A DNA stretch of 64,000 nucleotides from DATMBF01 sp035559595 (GCA_035559595.1 DATMBF010000028.1:1-64000); one strand, 5' to 3'. Shown: positions 1 through 9,172, counted from the stretch's first letter. Translations and numbers: made by a program. Notes: generated by a model not told the origin, from the sequence alone.

Positions 1-342
1 AGCGTCGCCTCGCTCGTCGGATTTATCACTCTCTTTGGTATTGCAACACGAAACGGTATTCTCTTGGTCTCTCATTACCAAACTCTGCTGGCCGAAGGAA
101 AGTCACTCGCACAAGCTGTGAAGCAAGGATCGATGGAGCGATTAAGTCCCGTGTTGATGACTGCTCTTTCAACCGGGTTAGCGCTGATACCTCTTGCGCT
201 TGCGGGTGGCGATCCGGGGAGTGAGATTCAATCCCCCATGGCGATTGTCATCCTTGGCGGATTGCTTAGTTCGACAGCGCTAAACTTGGTTGTCATTCCT
301 GCCTTGTTTTTGAAATTTGCAGACAAGAAGGAAATAGGATAA
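1..342 (+). CDS. RND family efflux pump, C-terminal end (partial)
   Basis: Frame 1 is open from the first base to the stop at 340-342 and gives 113 residues. They match the last transmembrane helices of a heavy-metal/multidrug RND pump of the CusA/CzcA type: the GIATRNGILLVSHY segment, the block with SPVLMTALSTGLALIPLAL, and the closing helix with ALNLVVIPALFLKF. Such pumps are inner-membrane proton antiporters working with a periplasmic adaptor and an outer-membrane channel. The 5' part and any partner genes lie outside the window, so the substrate cannot be assigned. Confidence 0.88.
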   Translation, partial: SVASLVGFITLFGIATRNGILLVSHYQTLLAEGKSLAQAVKQGSMERLSPVLMTALSTGLALIPLALAGGDPGSEIQSPMAIVILGGLLSSTALNLVVIPALFLKFADKKEIG

Positions 343-344
343 CT

Positions 345-512
345 TTTGCCTGGCAACATCGCTGTCCCGACGGCACCTGGCTCGTCGACGGGATGCTTCC
401 CCTTGATGAGTTTGATCAACTGCTCAAACTGCGTCAATTGCCCGAAGAGAGTCACTCCGTTGTCAATGGAGAAGAGGTCGAGAGAACATTAGACATAGAC
501 TACACATTGTAG
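345..512 (+). pseudogene. Remnant of a CorC/HlyC-associated domain (hemolysin-like protein)
   Basis: Directly after the RND stop a second frame, open to TAG at 510-512, encodes about 55 residues including DGTWLVDGMLPLDEFDQLL and LPEESHSVVNG. This resembles the CorC_HlyC domain (typically DGSWLVDGxLPxxEL followed by LP and a TLGG segment) found at the C terminus of CBS-domain hemolysin/CNNM-type transporters. The first half of the domain is recognisable; no start codon, membrane domain or CBS domains precede it, and the expected TLGG part is lost. The 3' end overlaps the end of comM on the other strand. I read it as a decayed leftover of a deletion or rearrangement. Confidence 0.5.
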
Positions 513-2038
513 AAATCCCTATCCAGACTTCTGTACTGGATTGCCTCGCTTAAGTGCTCTGGCCGAATGTTCGCACTTCCCGACAGATCTGCAATCGTTC
601 TTGCAACCTTCAGGATTCGATCATAGGCCCTTGCTGAGAGCCCGAGCCGATTCATAGCAACTCGCAGAAGCTCCTCCCCCGTCGAGTCAATGGCACAGAA
701 TTCTTTTATGCTATTCGACTGCATGTCCGCATTGCAGAAAAGGCCCTTCCCTTCGAATCTCTCCCTTTGAATCTCCACGGCTTGAATCACTCGCTCTCGT
801 ATTACCTCTGATCGTTCCCCTACCCTTTTCGACGACAGCTCATCGTATTTCACCGCGGGAACTTCAATGTGGATATCAATTCGATCCAGCAATGGCCCGG
901 AAATCTTTCCCATATACCGCTGAATTTGCGCCGGCGTACAGCTGCATTCCTGGTTCGGATTTCCAAAATTTCCACACGGGCAGGGGTTCATTGCGCAAAC
1001 AAGCATGAAGTTGGCCGGATACTCGATCGACATCTTCGACCGACTGATGGTGACCTTACCATCTTCCAAAGGCTGACGCAACACTTCCAGCACATTTCGT
1101 GCGAACTCTGGAAGTTCGTCAAGAAAGAGAACCCCGTGATGTGCAAGCGAGATTTCTCCAGGGCGCGGTATCGTTCCTCCCCCAACAAGCGCCGAGTCGG
1201 ATATCGTATGGTGGGGTGATCGGAAAGGTCGGGTTGAAACAAGGGCAGTGTCCGGCGGAAGTAATCCAGCCACAGAATGGATCTTTGTTGTTTCCAGTGC
1301 CTCATCGAACGACAGCGGTGGAAGAATTGTGGGTAAACGCTTGGCAAGCATCGTTTTGCCGGACCCAGGAGGACCGATCATCACAATATTATGGCCTCCC
1401 GCTGCGGCCACCTCCAGCGCCCGCTTGACGTTTTCTTGACCCTTGACATCCGCGAAGTCGATCGGATACTGTTGATTTCGTCGGAAGACACTCTCGTGGT
1501 CAACCCGATATGGCTGGAGCATTGCATACTCACCCGAAAGGAAATCCACCGTCTCCCGAAGCGTTTCCATCGGGAATACAGAGATGCCGTCTACCATCGC
1601 AGCCTCCTTGGCATTCTCCTTCGGCACGACCAGTCCTTTAATTCCCCTATTCCGCGCTTCAATGGCAATAACGAGCGCCCCGTGCACAGGTCGAATAACT
1701 CCGTCAAGCGCAAGTTCGCCCACGACGACACATTGATCCAACAGTGGCGACTTCAGTTGCTCGGTGGCGGCCAGGATTCCGAGGGCGATTGGCAGATCAA
1801 ACGAGGAACCTTCTTTTTTAATATCGGCAGGAGCAAGATTGACGGTGATCCGTTGCTTCGGGAACTTGAACCCCGAGTTCTTGATGGAGGCAAACACACG
1901 TTCCGAGCTTTCTCTTACGGCGCTATCAGGAAGCCCCACGATGAAGAATTTGTGAAGCCCTCGCTCGATGTGGATTTCAACTTCCACGAGGTAGGCGTTA
2001 ACTCCAAACGTGGTGCTGCTGAGAACTTGTGCAAACAT
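500..2038 (-). CDS. comM: YifB/ComM family Mg-chelatase-like AAA+ ATPase
   Basis: This 512-residue protein has the full ComM layout: an N-terminal ChlI-like domain (begins MFAQVLSSTTFGVNAYLVEVE, with GLPDSAVRESSERV), an AAA+ core near residue 215 with Walker A GPPGSGKTM and Walker B LFLDELPEF, a Cys-rich stretch (CAMNPCPCGNFG) and a C-terminal Mg_chelatase_C region. Known role of the family: hexameric helicase that aids branch migration during natural transformation. The ATG follows a GAGGGGG ribosome-binding site. It is the last gene of the minus-strand run starting near 8455; the gene just upstream is 26 bp away. Confidence 0.95.
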   Translation of the reverse strand: MFAQVLSSTTFGVNAYLVEVEIHIERGLHKFFIVGLPDSAVRESSERVFASIKNSGFKFPKQRITVNLAPADIKKEGSSFDLPIALGILAATEQLKSPLLDQCVVVGELALDGVIRPVHGALVIAIEARNRGIKGLVVPKENAKEAAMVDGISVFPMETLRETVDFLSGEYAMLQPYRVDHESVFRRNQQYPIDFADVKGQENVKRALEVAAAGGHNIVMIGPPGSGKTMLAKRLPTILPPLSFDEALETTKIHSVAGLLPPDTALVSTRPFRSPHHTISDSALVGGGTIPRPGEISLAHHGVLFLDELPEFARNVLEVLRQPLEDGKVTISRSKMSIEYPANFMLVCAMNPCPCGNFGNPNQECSCTPAQIQRYMGKISGPLLDRIDIHIEVPAVKYDELSSKRVGERSEVIRERVIQAVEIQRERFEGKGLFCNADMQSNSIKEFCAIDSTGEELLRVAMNRLGLSARAYDRILKVARTIADLSGSANIRPEHLSEAIQYRSLDRDFYNV

Positions 2039-2063
2039 CGTTCCCCCTCAAAAACACGGTGTA

Positions 2064-2531
2064 TTATTGACTAGGAAGCTGAGATTCGGAGAGTCCCAAG
2101 GCGTCGGAAGCACTTTGCGTTGTGGGTCGATTCATCAAGAAGACTAGAACGATAAGAAGAAACATCGCAAGAAAGAGCAAGTTCTGTGATAGCAGATAAC
2201 CAACGAGCGCGAGCAAGCCGGCTCCCTCCAACATCGCCACTTTGAGGATGAAAGCCGTCCGGTACAGCTCCATCCTTCGCTGCGGCACGGATTCGGCCCG
2301 GATTGCATCGATTCGACGTGCGGAAAGAAATCGGGCAAGAAGTATTTCAAGCACGATAACGACGGGCAAAACGAATTCGATGACAAGGTTTCCCTGAATC
2401 GGTGGCATCAGATTCTCTGATTGCGTCAAAAAGAACACCACAGCGGCAAAGATAAGCTGAGAAGCGAGGAGGGCATAAAAGATGATGCTCAGGGGTGACA
2501 AGGACGCGGGAGATGATTGCGGCGAATTCAT
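2064..2531 (-). CDS. Small membrane protein of unknown function
   Basis: A 155-residue protein with four hydrophobic segments (about residues 15-35, 45-62, 92-108 and 112-132), a basic loop in the middle (ARFLSARRIDAIRAES) and a polar tail. I do not recognise a family. It lies 12 bp downstream of nuoI and 26 bp upstream of comM on the same strand, so it is probably co-transcribed. It does not look like NuoJ or NuoK, which would be expected after nuoI in a complete complex I operon. Four-helix topology is inferred from hydrophobicity only. Confidence 0.75.
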   Translation of the reverse strand: MNSPQSSPASLSPLSIIFYALLASQLIFAAVVFFLTQSENLMPPIQGNLVIEFVLPVVIVLEILLARFLSARRIDAIRAESVPQRRMELYRTAFILKVAMLEGAGLLALVGYLLSQNLLFLAMFLLIVLVFLMNRPTTQSASDALGLSESQLPSQ

Positions 2532-2542
2532 ATGCTACAACA

Positions 2543-3043
2543 TTAACGGTGCTGACGGAGAAACTCCAAACGGTCATGGAGCTTTTCCGCAGGCACAAGA
2601 AGTTTGTCTTTGCCAAAAACCGCCTCATCCTGACTCCCGAACACCAGCTCGTATTCCTGACTCATCACAATGGCCTCTTCCGGGCAGACCTCTTCGCAGA
2701 AGCCACAGAAGATACATCGGACCATATTGATCTCGAACTTCACTGGATAGCGCTCTTTCTCGAGTGGAGTCTCTGCGGCCTGAACTTCAATCGCGAGTGC
2801 TGGACAAACCCTCGAGCAAAGACCGCACGCAACACAGCGCTCGACGCCGTTTTCCTCGACGAGCACAGGTCTTCCTCGAAACGGCGCAGGAGGAGAAAAG
2901 CGCTCTTCAGGATAGTTGTACGTGAACTTGCGACGAAACATCTGGGCTATCGTTAGCCTCATCCCTTTGAGGATCTCAGGGATGTAGAGACGCTGCCAGA
3001 ACGTGAGGTCTTTCTTCCGGATCATTTTGCCGTTTGATGACAT
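2543..3043 (-). CDS. nuoI: NADH-quinone oxidoreductase subunit I
   Basis: Two 4Fe-4S motifs typical of NuoI are present: CVACGLCSRVCP and CIFCGFCEEVCP. The protein carries clusters N6a/N6b that pass electrons from NuoG towards quinone in the peripheral arm of complex I. I place the start at the ATG at 3043 (MSSNGKMIRKKDL), 13 bp after nuoH, giving 166 residues; a longer frame starting at 3079 would add 12 residues and overlap nuoH, and has no better start signal. It is the last nuo gene here. Confidence 0.93.
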   Translation of the reverse strand: MSSNGKMIRKKDLTFWQRLYIPEILKGMRLTIAQMFRRKFTYNYPEERFSPPAPFRGRPVLVEENGVERCVACGLCSRVCPALAIEVQAAETPLEKERYPVKFEINMVRCIFCGFCEEVCPEEAIVMSQEYELVFGSQDEAVFGKDKLLVPAEKLHDRLEFLRQHR

Positions 3044-3056
3044 AGGATATTCTTTT

Positions 3057-4091
3057 TTACGAAAATAGCAGAATAACAAATCCGGTCACAAGAACATTTG
3101 CCAATGAAAGTGGCAGGAGAACTTTCCAACCGAGGTTCATCAATTGGTCATAACGGAAGCGCGGGATTGTCCAGCGAACGACGATGAAGAAAAAGACCAT
3201 GAATGCTACCTTGATACAGAATGCGGCAACCTTCAAAAGACTCTCAGCTATCGGCGAAAGGCCAAGGTACTCGATGTACGGAAAATGCCAACCGCCCAGG
3301 AAGAGTGTTGTGGTTACGGCACATGCCGTGACCATGTTTGCGTACTCGGCGAGCATAAACAATCCGAATTTCAATCCTGTGTACTCCGTGTGATATCCTG
3401 CGACGAGTTCCGGCTCCGCCTCGGGAAGGTCAAACGGAAGCCTGTTTGTTTCGGCAAAGGCAGAAACCAGGAATATCACGAACGCCACCGGCTGGAGAAA
3501 GATATTCCATGCCGGCAACCACCCGCCCAAGTATGTGGCTTGTTTCTGGACGATCTGGTCAAGGCGCAACGTTTCGGCGATCATCAGAACCCCGATAATC
3601 GACAAACCCATCGAAAGTTCATAACTGATGAGTTGGGCCGACGACCTGAGACCGCCAAGGAGAGAATATTTGTTGTTCGACGACCAGCCCGCCAGCGTAA
3701 TGCCGTAAACACCAAGCGAAGTAATAGCGAGTAAAAAAAGGATTCCAACATTCACATCGGCGATCAACAGCCGAATCTGGTATCCGAACAACTCGATCGA
3801 ATCACCAAACGGAATGACAGCAAATGTCGAGAGAGCCACGGCAATTGAGATGATCGGCGCAAGGTCATGGAGGCTTTTTGTTGCATTCTTCGGAACGATA
3901 TCTTCCTTAAGGAGAAGCTTCACGACATCTGCGGGCATCTGGAGCAGGCCGTACGGGCCCGTGCGATTTGGTCCGACTCTATTCTGAATAAACGCGCTGA
4001 TCCGTCTCTCGATATAGGCAATTTGCATAACCGAAAAGAGGAGTACCCCAATAACCACAGCGATTTGAATGAGCGTAATCCAGAATGGCAT
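3057..4091 (-). CDS. nuoH: NADH-quinone oxidoreductase subunit H
   Basis: A 344-residue polytopic membrane protein with NuoH hallmarks: the ERRISAFIQNRVGPNRTGPYGLLQ loop region, LLKEDIVP, AETNRLPFDLPEAEPELVAGYHTEY and about eight hydrophobic segments. NuoH forms part of the quinone-binding site at the junction of the membrane and peripheral arms of complex I. The start is the ATG at 4091 (MPFWITLIQ), five bases after the nuoG stop; the longer frame to 4160 would overlap nuoG by 65 bp and has a hydrophilic extension not expected in the family. Confidence 0.95.
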   Translation of the reverse strand: MPFWITLIQIAVVIGVLLFSVMQIAYIERRISAFIQNRVGPNRTGPYGLLQMPADVVKLLLKEDIVPKNATKSLHDLAPIISIAVALSTFAVIPFGDSIELFGYQIRLLIADVNVGILFLLAITSLGVYGITLAGWSSNNKYSLLGGLRSSAQLISYELSMGLSIIGVLMIAETLRLDQIVQKQATYLGGWLPAWNIFLQPVAFVIFLVSAFAETNRLPFDLPEAEPELVAGYHTEYTGLKFGLFMLAEYANMVTACAVTTTLFLGGWHFPYIEYLGLSPIAESLLKVAAFCIKVAFMVFFFIVVRWTIPRFRYDQLMNLGWKVLLPLSLANVLVTGFVILLFS

Positions 4092-4095
4092 AGAG

Positions 4096-5781
4096 TCAAG
4101 CCGGTTGGTGGACGGTCTCGGATTGTTTGGCCGACTGTAACATTGTACCCCGACTTCCAATCTTGGTATAGCTCAACCCTTTGAACGACGGAACGGTCTC
4201 AGCGATGTCACGGAATACGTCTTCGGCCGTGCCATATCGTATCTTCGCTCCCAGAGCATTCGCAACGGCGGCCACAATCCGCCAGGATGGACGTGCATTC
4301 TTCTTGATAGGTCTTCCCCATCGATCATTGTGTGAAGCGAACTTGTCCCACCGACTCATCGCGAATCCATCAAGTGCACGATCTTGCTCCTGTGTTGCGA
4401 CAGCCGCTCTAATGCGCTGAACGCGACCTTCGAAATTCGTGAAGGTCCCATGTTTCTCTGCGTACGTAGAACATGAAAACACAATATGCGCTGCTCGCGT
4501 CGTCTCATTACGTACGGGCGAATGGACAATTAGGAGCTCTAACTTCGGAAGGACTTGAGCGAATGATGCAATCGCGGCGATATTCTCCTCGAGAACATAA
4601 AGCGCCTTAAGAGTGCCGTTCGCGATTGCCTTAACAATCCCGTCGAGATTCCAGCCACCTTCACTCGGTTTAATTCCGACTTCGGCTGCTCCACGCGAGT
4701 TCGGCGTCTTATCCGCCCGAATCAACAAATCGTCATCCACACCTTCGTTGTGGCGCACGAAATCCAAATGTTTCGAGCCGAGGACGTCCCTCATAAACCT
4801 TTGGAAGACAAAATTGTCCTCATTGGTCGCAAAGGGGGAGCCAATTCCTGCTATTTCAGACTTCTTGAACCTTTTCAACTCCCTCGCCGCCGTCGACACC
4901 GCCTCATCCCATCCCACGATCGCGTGTGTTCCGTTTTTCCGCACCATTGGTCCATCGAGCCGTTCTTCGCTGTTCACAAACGGGAACGTTTTCAACCTGC
5001 CGGCATCGCACATCCAATATGAATTCACCTCCTCGTTATGACGAGGTGTGAGTCGCAGAATCTGATTGTTTCTCACCCAGATGTTCGTGTTGCAACCGCG
5101 GGCACAGCCGTAGCAAACGCTTTCTGTGGCGGACATTTCCCATACTCTCGCTTTGAAGCGAAAATCGGTGCTCGTGAGCGCACCAACAGGGCAAAGCTCG
5201 ATGACGTTCATCGAGTACGGATTATCGAGCTGAGTTCCGGGAAACGTGGTCAAAACAACGTGGTCGCCACGCTGCGTAAAGGTCAGTACCGGCTGCTTAG
5301 CAATTTCATCGGCAAAGCGGATGCAGCGCGAACACATAATGCACCGCTCGACATCAAGCAACACATGAGGACCCAGCGGAACGCGCTTCGGTTTGTGGAC
5401 TTTATCCTCATCAAATCGACTGTAGCCAACGCTGTACTTGTACGCATAGTCCTGGAGTTTGCACTCCCCCGCTTCGTCACAAATCGGGCAATCGAGCGGA
5501 TGGTTAATCAGAAGAAACTCCATGACTGCGTTACGGGCTTTCTGGACTCGATCACTTTGTGTCTTAACAACCATACCGTCCGTAACCTGCGTCGCACATG
5601 CAATCGCCAGCTTCGGCATTTTTTCGATTTCGACGAGACACATTCTGCAGTTACCGGCAACAGACAACTTTGGATGCCAGCAGAAATGTGGTATCTCGAT
5701 CCCTTGCTGTTCCGCAGCTTGAATGACAGTTAGCTTAGGATCGACATCAAACTCTTTACCGTCAATAGTGAGTTTTGCCAT
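4096..5781 (-). CDS. nuoG: NADH-quinone oxidoreductase subunit G (short form)
   Basis: A 561-residue iron-sulfur subunit. Visible cluster ligands: Cys34/45/48/62 for the 2Fe-2S cluster; His94, Cys98/101/107 for the His-Cys3 4Fe-4S cluster; CIMCSRC with a later ELCPVGAL for the next 4Fe-4S cluster; and CYGCARGC for the N7-type cluster at the start of the molybdopterin-like domain. That last domain is shorter than in the usual 700-900 residue NuoG. The gene starts a nuoG-nuoH-nuoI set, 14 bp downstream of an aminotransferase; nuoA-F and nuoJ-N are not in the window. Confidence 0.93.
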   Translation of the reverse strand: MAKLTIDGKEFDVDPKLTVIQAAEQQGIEIPHFCWHPKLSVAGNCRMCLVEIEKMPKLAIACATQVTDGMVVKTQSDRVQKARNAVMEFLLINHPLDCPICDEAGECKLQDYAYKYSVGYSRFDEDKVHKPKRVPLGPHVLLDVERCIMCSRCIRFADEIAKQPVLTFTQRGDHVVLTTFPGTQLDNPYSMNVIELCPVGALTSTDFRFKARVWEMSATESVCYGCARGCNTNIWVRNNQILRLTPRHNEEVNSYWMCDAGRLKTFPFVNSEERLDGPMVRKNGTHAIVGWDEAVSTAARELKRFKKSEIAGIGSPFATNEDNFVFQRFMRDVLGSKHLDFVRHNEGVDDDLLIRADKTPNSRGAAEVGIKPSEGGWNLDGIVKAIANGTLKALYVLEENIAAIASFAQVLPKLELLIVHSPVRNETTRAAHIVFSCSTYAEKHGTFTNFEGRVQRIRAAVATQEQDRALDGFAMSRWDKFASHNDRWGRPIKKNARPSWRIVAAVANALGAKIRYGTAEDVFRDIAETVPSFKGLSYTKIGSRGTMLQSAKQSETVHQPA

Positions 5782-5795
5782 GTCAGAAGATGTGA

Positions 5796-7016
5796 TTACG
5801 AAAAGAGTTTCCGATAATCACCCAACGCGTTTCGCAGAATACTAAGACATGTTCGGAGATCATCCACATTGACCATAAAGGCCAAGCGGACCTCATTGGT
5901 CCCTTTTCCAGGAGTTGCGTAGAAACCCTGTGCCGGAGCCAACAGGATCGTTTGACCTTTGTCCTCATATTCCTCAATGAGCCAGCGGGCGAAATGCTCG
6001 GAGTCTTTCACCGGCAACCCCACAATGATGTAAAACGCGCCTTCCGGCTTATAGAATGTGACACCGGGAATCTTCCCAAGGCCGTCGTACACAACGTCCC
6101 GACGCCTCTGAAATTCTTTCACAATGGGTGTGGCATATTCGGCCGGTGAGCTGAGGAGCGGAACGAGGGCAAGCTGTTCGATAGTCGCTACCGAGAGCCG
6201 CGCCATCGCGAATTTGAAAGCCGCCTGAATGACCTCTTCGTTATGGCTCGCAAGAACACCAATCCTTGCGCCACACACATTGAATCTCTTCGAACAACTA
6301 TCAAGCAGAATTGCCTGTTCTCTGATTTCGGGAAATTTCATGATGCTGACATGCTCGGCATCATAAGCGAATTCACGGTACACTTCGTCGGAAAGAAGAA
6401 AGAGATGATGCTTCTTCGCAACATCAACAAGCGTGCGAATCTCGTCTTCCGAGTAGATCGTACCCGTGGGATTTCCCGGATTGCATATGAGAATTCCTCT
6501 TGTCTTCGAATTCACATGCTGTTCGATAACCTCTGCCGAAGGCAGGTGGAAGCCGTTCGTAATGGAGAGGGGAATCGGGCGCAATTTCACATTGGCGATT
6601 GAGGCAAACCCATTATAGTTCGTATAGAAGGGTTCGAAGACGATGATCTCATCACCAGCATCGCAAATCGCAGACATGGCAAAGATAATTGCTTCCGACC
6701 CGCCGGTCGTGACAATCATCTCCTTCTCTTCAAACTCAATTCCATAATGTTCAAAGTACCTCCGCCAGGCAGAGAGTGCCGTGGGTAATCCATTAGAAGG
6801 AGCATAAGCAATCGTTTTCTGATCGAAGTTCCTGATTGCTTCGAAAACGGCATCAGGGGTGGGAAGATCCGGCTGGCCGATGTTGAGATGGAAGACCTTG
6901 ACTCCTTTTCGCTTCCGCTCTTCGGCCAGAGCGGCAAGCTTGCGCAACGGAGAGGCCTGCATCGCGCGAGCACGAGCAGAGATTCCGACTTTGATTTCAG
7001 ATTCTATCAGTTCCAT
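5796..7016 (-). CDS. PLP-dependent class I/II aminotransferase (aspartate aminotransferase-like)
   Basis: A 406-residue fold-type I PLP enzyme. Seen: the substrate-side motif ICNPGNPTGTIYS, LLSDEVYREFAYD (Asp/Tyr contacting the cofactor), and the Schiff-base lysine in DSCSKRFNVCGARIG. The N terminus (SPLRKLAALAEERKRKGVKVFHLNIGQPDLPTP) is typical of the aspartate/kynurenine aminotransferase group. Exact amino donor cannot be read from sequence. It sits 38 bp after the M16 protease gene and just before nuoG, within the same apparent operon. Confidence 0.92.
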   Translation of the reverse strand: MELIESEIKVGISARARAMQASPLRKLAALAEERKRKGVKVFHLNIGQPDLPTPDAVFEAIRNFDQKTIAYAPSNGLPTALSAWRRYFEHYGIEFEEKEMIVTTGGSEAIIFAMSAICDAGDEIIVFEPFYTNYNGFASIANVKLRPIPLSITNGFHLPSAEVIEQHVNSKTRGILICNPGNPTGTIYSEDEIRTLVDVAKKHHLFLLSDEVYREFAYDAEHVSIMKFPEIREQAILLDSCSKRFNVCGARIGVLASHNEEVIQAAFKFAMARLSVATIEQLALVPLLSSPAEYATPIVKEFQRRRDVVYDGLGKIPGVTFYKPEGAFYIIVGLPVKDSEHFARWLIEEYEDKGQTILLAPAQGFYATPGKGTNEVRLAFMVNVDDLRTCLSILRNALGDYRKLFS

Positions 7017-7054
7017 GGTCGTTTGTTTTCTTGAGAACGTGCAAAAGAAGCGTT

Positions 7055-8386
7055 CTAACTTACTGAGATGCCTTTTCCCCTTCCGTGGCCGTTTGCCCTG
7101 AATATGACCGTGGCAAAATTCTCAGAATGGAACAGCTGGTTTGCAACCTCGTAAATCGCTTCCTGATTGACCGCCTCGATCTGATGAATGATCCAATCGA
7201 GAGATTTCAACTCATTGAAGTAGAGCTCGGAACTACCCAGCCTCATCATGCGATTGGGAATATTTTCAAGGCTCAGCATCATACTCCCCTTCAGTTGGGC
7301 TTGGGTGCGTTTGAGCTCCGCATTCGATACCTCTTTTGTCCGGAGTCTTTCAAGCTCTTTCCAGATCAATTCGATTGAAGGTTCGATATTCTGATTGTCG
7401 GTCCCAACATAGACGCCGAATGAGCCGGTGTCATTCAAAAGATTCGTAAAACTATATACCGAATAGGCTAATCCACGCTTCTCGCGAAGAGATTGAAAGA
7501 GTCTTGAACTCATCCCATCGCCAAGGAGCGTATTCAGGACCAGAAGCGGATAACGATGCTTGCTTCTGATGCTGAAGGCAACTGTTCCCATGCACAGATG
7601 GGCTTGCTGGATTGGCTTATCGTAAACAGCTTTTGTGGGCTTCTGTTGTCTTGGTCGATCTCTCAACGGGCGTTGGCCGCCGTTTGCTCCTCCTCTTTGC
7701 GCAAGGTAACGGTCGACAAGCTCGACAATGTGATCGTGATTCAATCTCCCCGAGGCAGCAAAGACCATCCGAGAGTATCTGTAGTTCCGATCGTGGAATC
7801 CAATCAGGTCATCCCTTGAAAACGATCGCACGGTGTGCTCGGTGCCGATAATGGGGAAGCCGAGCGGATGCTCCCCGTAGAGTATTTTCTCGAGGTAGTC
7901 ATGAATGATCTCATCTGGATCATCTTCGGCATTCCTTAATTCCTCAATCACAACTCCTTTTTCCTTCTCCAACTCCTTCGGCGGGAAGGTGGGATTCTCA
8001 ACAAGGTCCGTCAGGACATCGATCGCCAGTTCGGTGTACTCGTCAAGAACGCGGGCATAAAAGCAGGTATGTTCTTTTCCTGTGAAGGCGTTCAGGTATC
8101 CCCCAACGGACTCCAAGCTACGCGAAATCTCCGCAACAGACCGCTTTTTCGTCCCTTTGAAAACCATATGTTCGATAAAGTGGGAGATACCGTTGAGGCG
8201 CTCGGTTTCGTCTCTCGAACCGTTGTCAATCCACAGGCCAACGGAGACGGAGCGGACGTGGGGGATTTCTTCAGTAACGACACGAACCCCCTTCTCTAAG
8301 ACGGTTTTGCGGTACGTAGAGTCAGTCTTGTTGACGGGTTCGATGAGAGGAGTGGGTGCAGATTTTGCGCGAATTCTGGCTTTCAA
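7055..8386 (-). CDS. M16 family zinc peptidase (processing peptidase-like)
   Basis: A 443-residue protein with the inverted zinc motif HxxEH at His69-Phe-Ile-Glu72-His73 and a downstream acidic ELRNAEDDPDEIIHD stretch that supplies the third ligand in the family. The C-terminal half (GLAYSVYSFTNLLNDTGSFGVYVGT) is the M16 C domain. Such enzymes degrade or process peptides. The start is TTG at 8386, preceded by an AAGGTGAG ribosome-binding site; there is no early in-frame ATG. First gene behind the promoter at 8427-8455. Confidence 0.92.
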   Translation of the reverse strand: MKARIRAKSAPTPLIEPVNKTDSTYRKTVLEKGVRVVTEEIPHVRSVSVGLWIDNGSRDETERLNGISHFIEHMVFKGTKKRSVAEISRSLESVGGYLNAFTGKEHTCFYARVLDEYTELAIDVLTDLVENPTFPPKELEKEKGVVIEELRNAEDDPDEIIHDYLEKILYGEHPLGFPIIGTEHTVRSFSRDDLIGFHDRNYRYSRMVFAASGRLNHDHIVELVDRYLAQRGGANGGQRPLRDRPRQQKPTKAVYDKPIQQAHLCMGTVAFSIRSKHRYPLLVLNTLLGDGMSSRLFQSLREKRGLAYSVYSFTNLLNDTGSFGVYVGTDNQNIEPSIELIWKELERLRTKEVSNAELKRTQAQLKGSMMLSLENIPNRMMRLGSSELYFNELKSLDWIIHQIEAVNQEAIYEVANQLFHSENFATVIFRANGHGRGKGISVS

Positions 8387-8426
8387 TACTCACCTTCAAG
8401 GATTGGGAAAGAGGGAATCGCGAAAA

Positions 8427-8455
8427 AAGATACCCCTTTTTTGAAGTAGAATCAA
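8427..8455 (-). promoter_or_regulatory. Predicted sigma70-like promoter of the M16-nuoGHI-comM operon
   Basis: On the minus strand TTGATT (8455-8450) and TATCTT (8432-8427) are separated by exactly 17 bp, about 35 bp upstream of the TTG start at 8386. The same layout is seen at several other transcription-unit starts in this window. Confidence 0.5.
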
Positions 8456-8469
8456 GAACAAAGGATTAA

Positions 8470-9114
8470 TCATGAAGTCTGTACACGTGCATGGCTCTTC
8501 GCTTGAAGCATCATTTTGATTTTCGAAACGACCATATCGATGGCAACTCCGTTGTCGGCACCTCTTGGAATGATCATATCTGCCCAGTGCTTGCTTGGCT
8601 CCACAAACTCAAGATGCATAGGCTTCACGGTTGCAACATACTGGTTAATAATCGATTCGAGGGAACGACCCCGCTGCAGTGTGTCCCGCTTGATTCTCCG
8701 GATCAATCGTTCGTCAGCATCCGTATCGATGAAGATCTTGATGTCCATCAGGTCGCGTAAGTCTTTCTCCACAAAAATCAAGATTCCTTCTACTATGATG
8801 ATATCCTTCGGTTCCAGCCGGACTGTTTCCCGCAACCTTCGAAGCGTTGTAAAGTTATACAACGGTTGGTCGACAGGCCTGCCGGACTTCAAGTCACGAA
8901 TGTGACGAACGAGCAAATCGGTTTCCAGTGAACTGGGGTGATCGAAATTGATCTTGTCCAATGTCAGTCCGCCGAAGGCGTCGAGATCTTTATAATAGGA
9001 ATCATGCTGAATAACAACGACACGGTCTTTCTCCAACGATTCGAGGATTTTGTTCGTCACGGACGTTTTGCCCGAGCCGGTCCCTCCAGCAATTCCGATA
9101 ACAAGTGAAGTCAT
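8470..9114 (-). CDS. udk: Uridine kinase
   Basis: A 214-residue P-loop kinase. Seen: GIAGGTGSGKTSV (Walker A, residues 6-18), VIQHDSYYKDL, FDHPSS and YNFTTLRR motifs, IIVEGILIF, and RLIRRIKRDTLQRGRS of the lid region. The family phosphorylates uridine and cytidine with ATP or GTP in pyrimidine salvage. I use the ATG at 9114; a TTG two codons upstream is also possible. The gene appears monocistronic behind its own promoter at 9144-9172. Confidence 0.94.
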   Translation of the reverse strand: MTSLVIGIAGGTGSGKTSVTNKILESLEKDRVVVIQHDSYYKDLDAFGGLTLDKINFDHPSSLETDLLVRHIRDLKSGRPVDQPLYNFTTLRRLRETVRLEPKDIIIVEGILIFVEKDLRDLMDIKIFIDTDADERLIRRIKRDTLQRGRSLESIINQYVATVKPMHLEFVEPSKHWADMIIPRGADNGVAIDMVVSKIKMMLQAKSHARVQTS

Positions 9115-9143
9115 GGACAATTCTCGCTAGAAATTAACATTTC

Positions 9144-9172
9144 AATATAGGCGGAGAATCCTGCTTAATCAA
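9144..9172 (-). promoter_or_regulatory. Predicted sigma70-like promoter of udk
   Basis: Minus strand TTGATT (9172-9167), 17 bp spacer, TATATT (9149-9144). The predicted start is about 20-25 bases upstream of the udk ATG. Confidence 0.55.

Noticed and set aside
8425..8447. A-run and T-run pair that could form a hairpin terminator
   Set aside because: Only a weak A/T stem with no GC; the site reads better as the spacer and -10 region of the M16 promoter.
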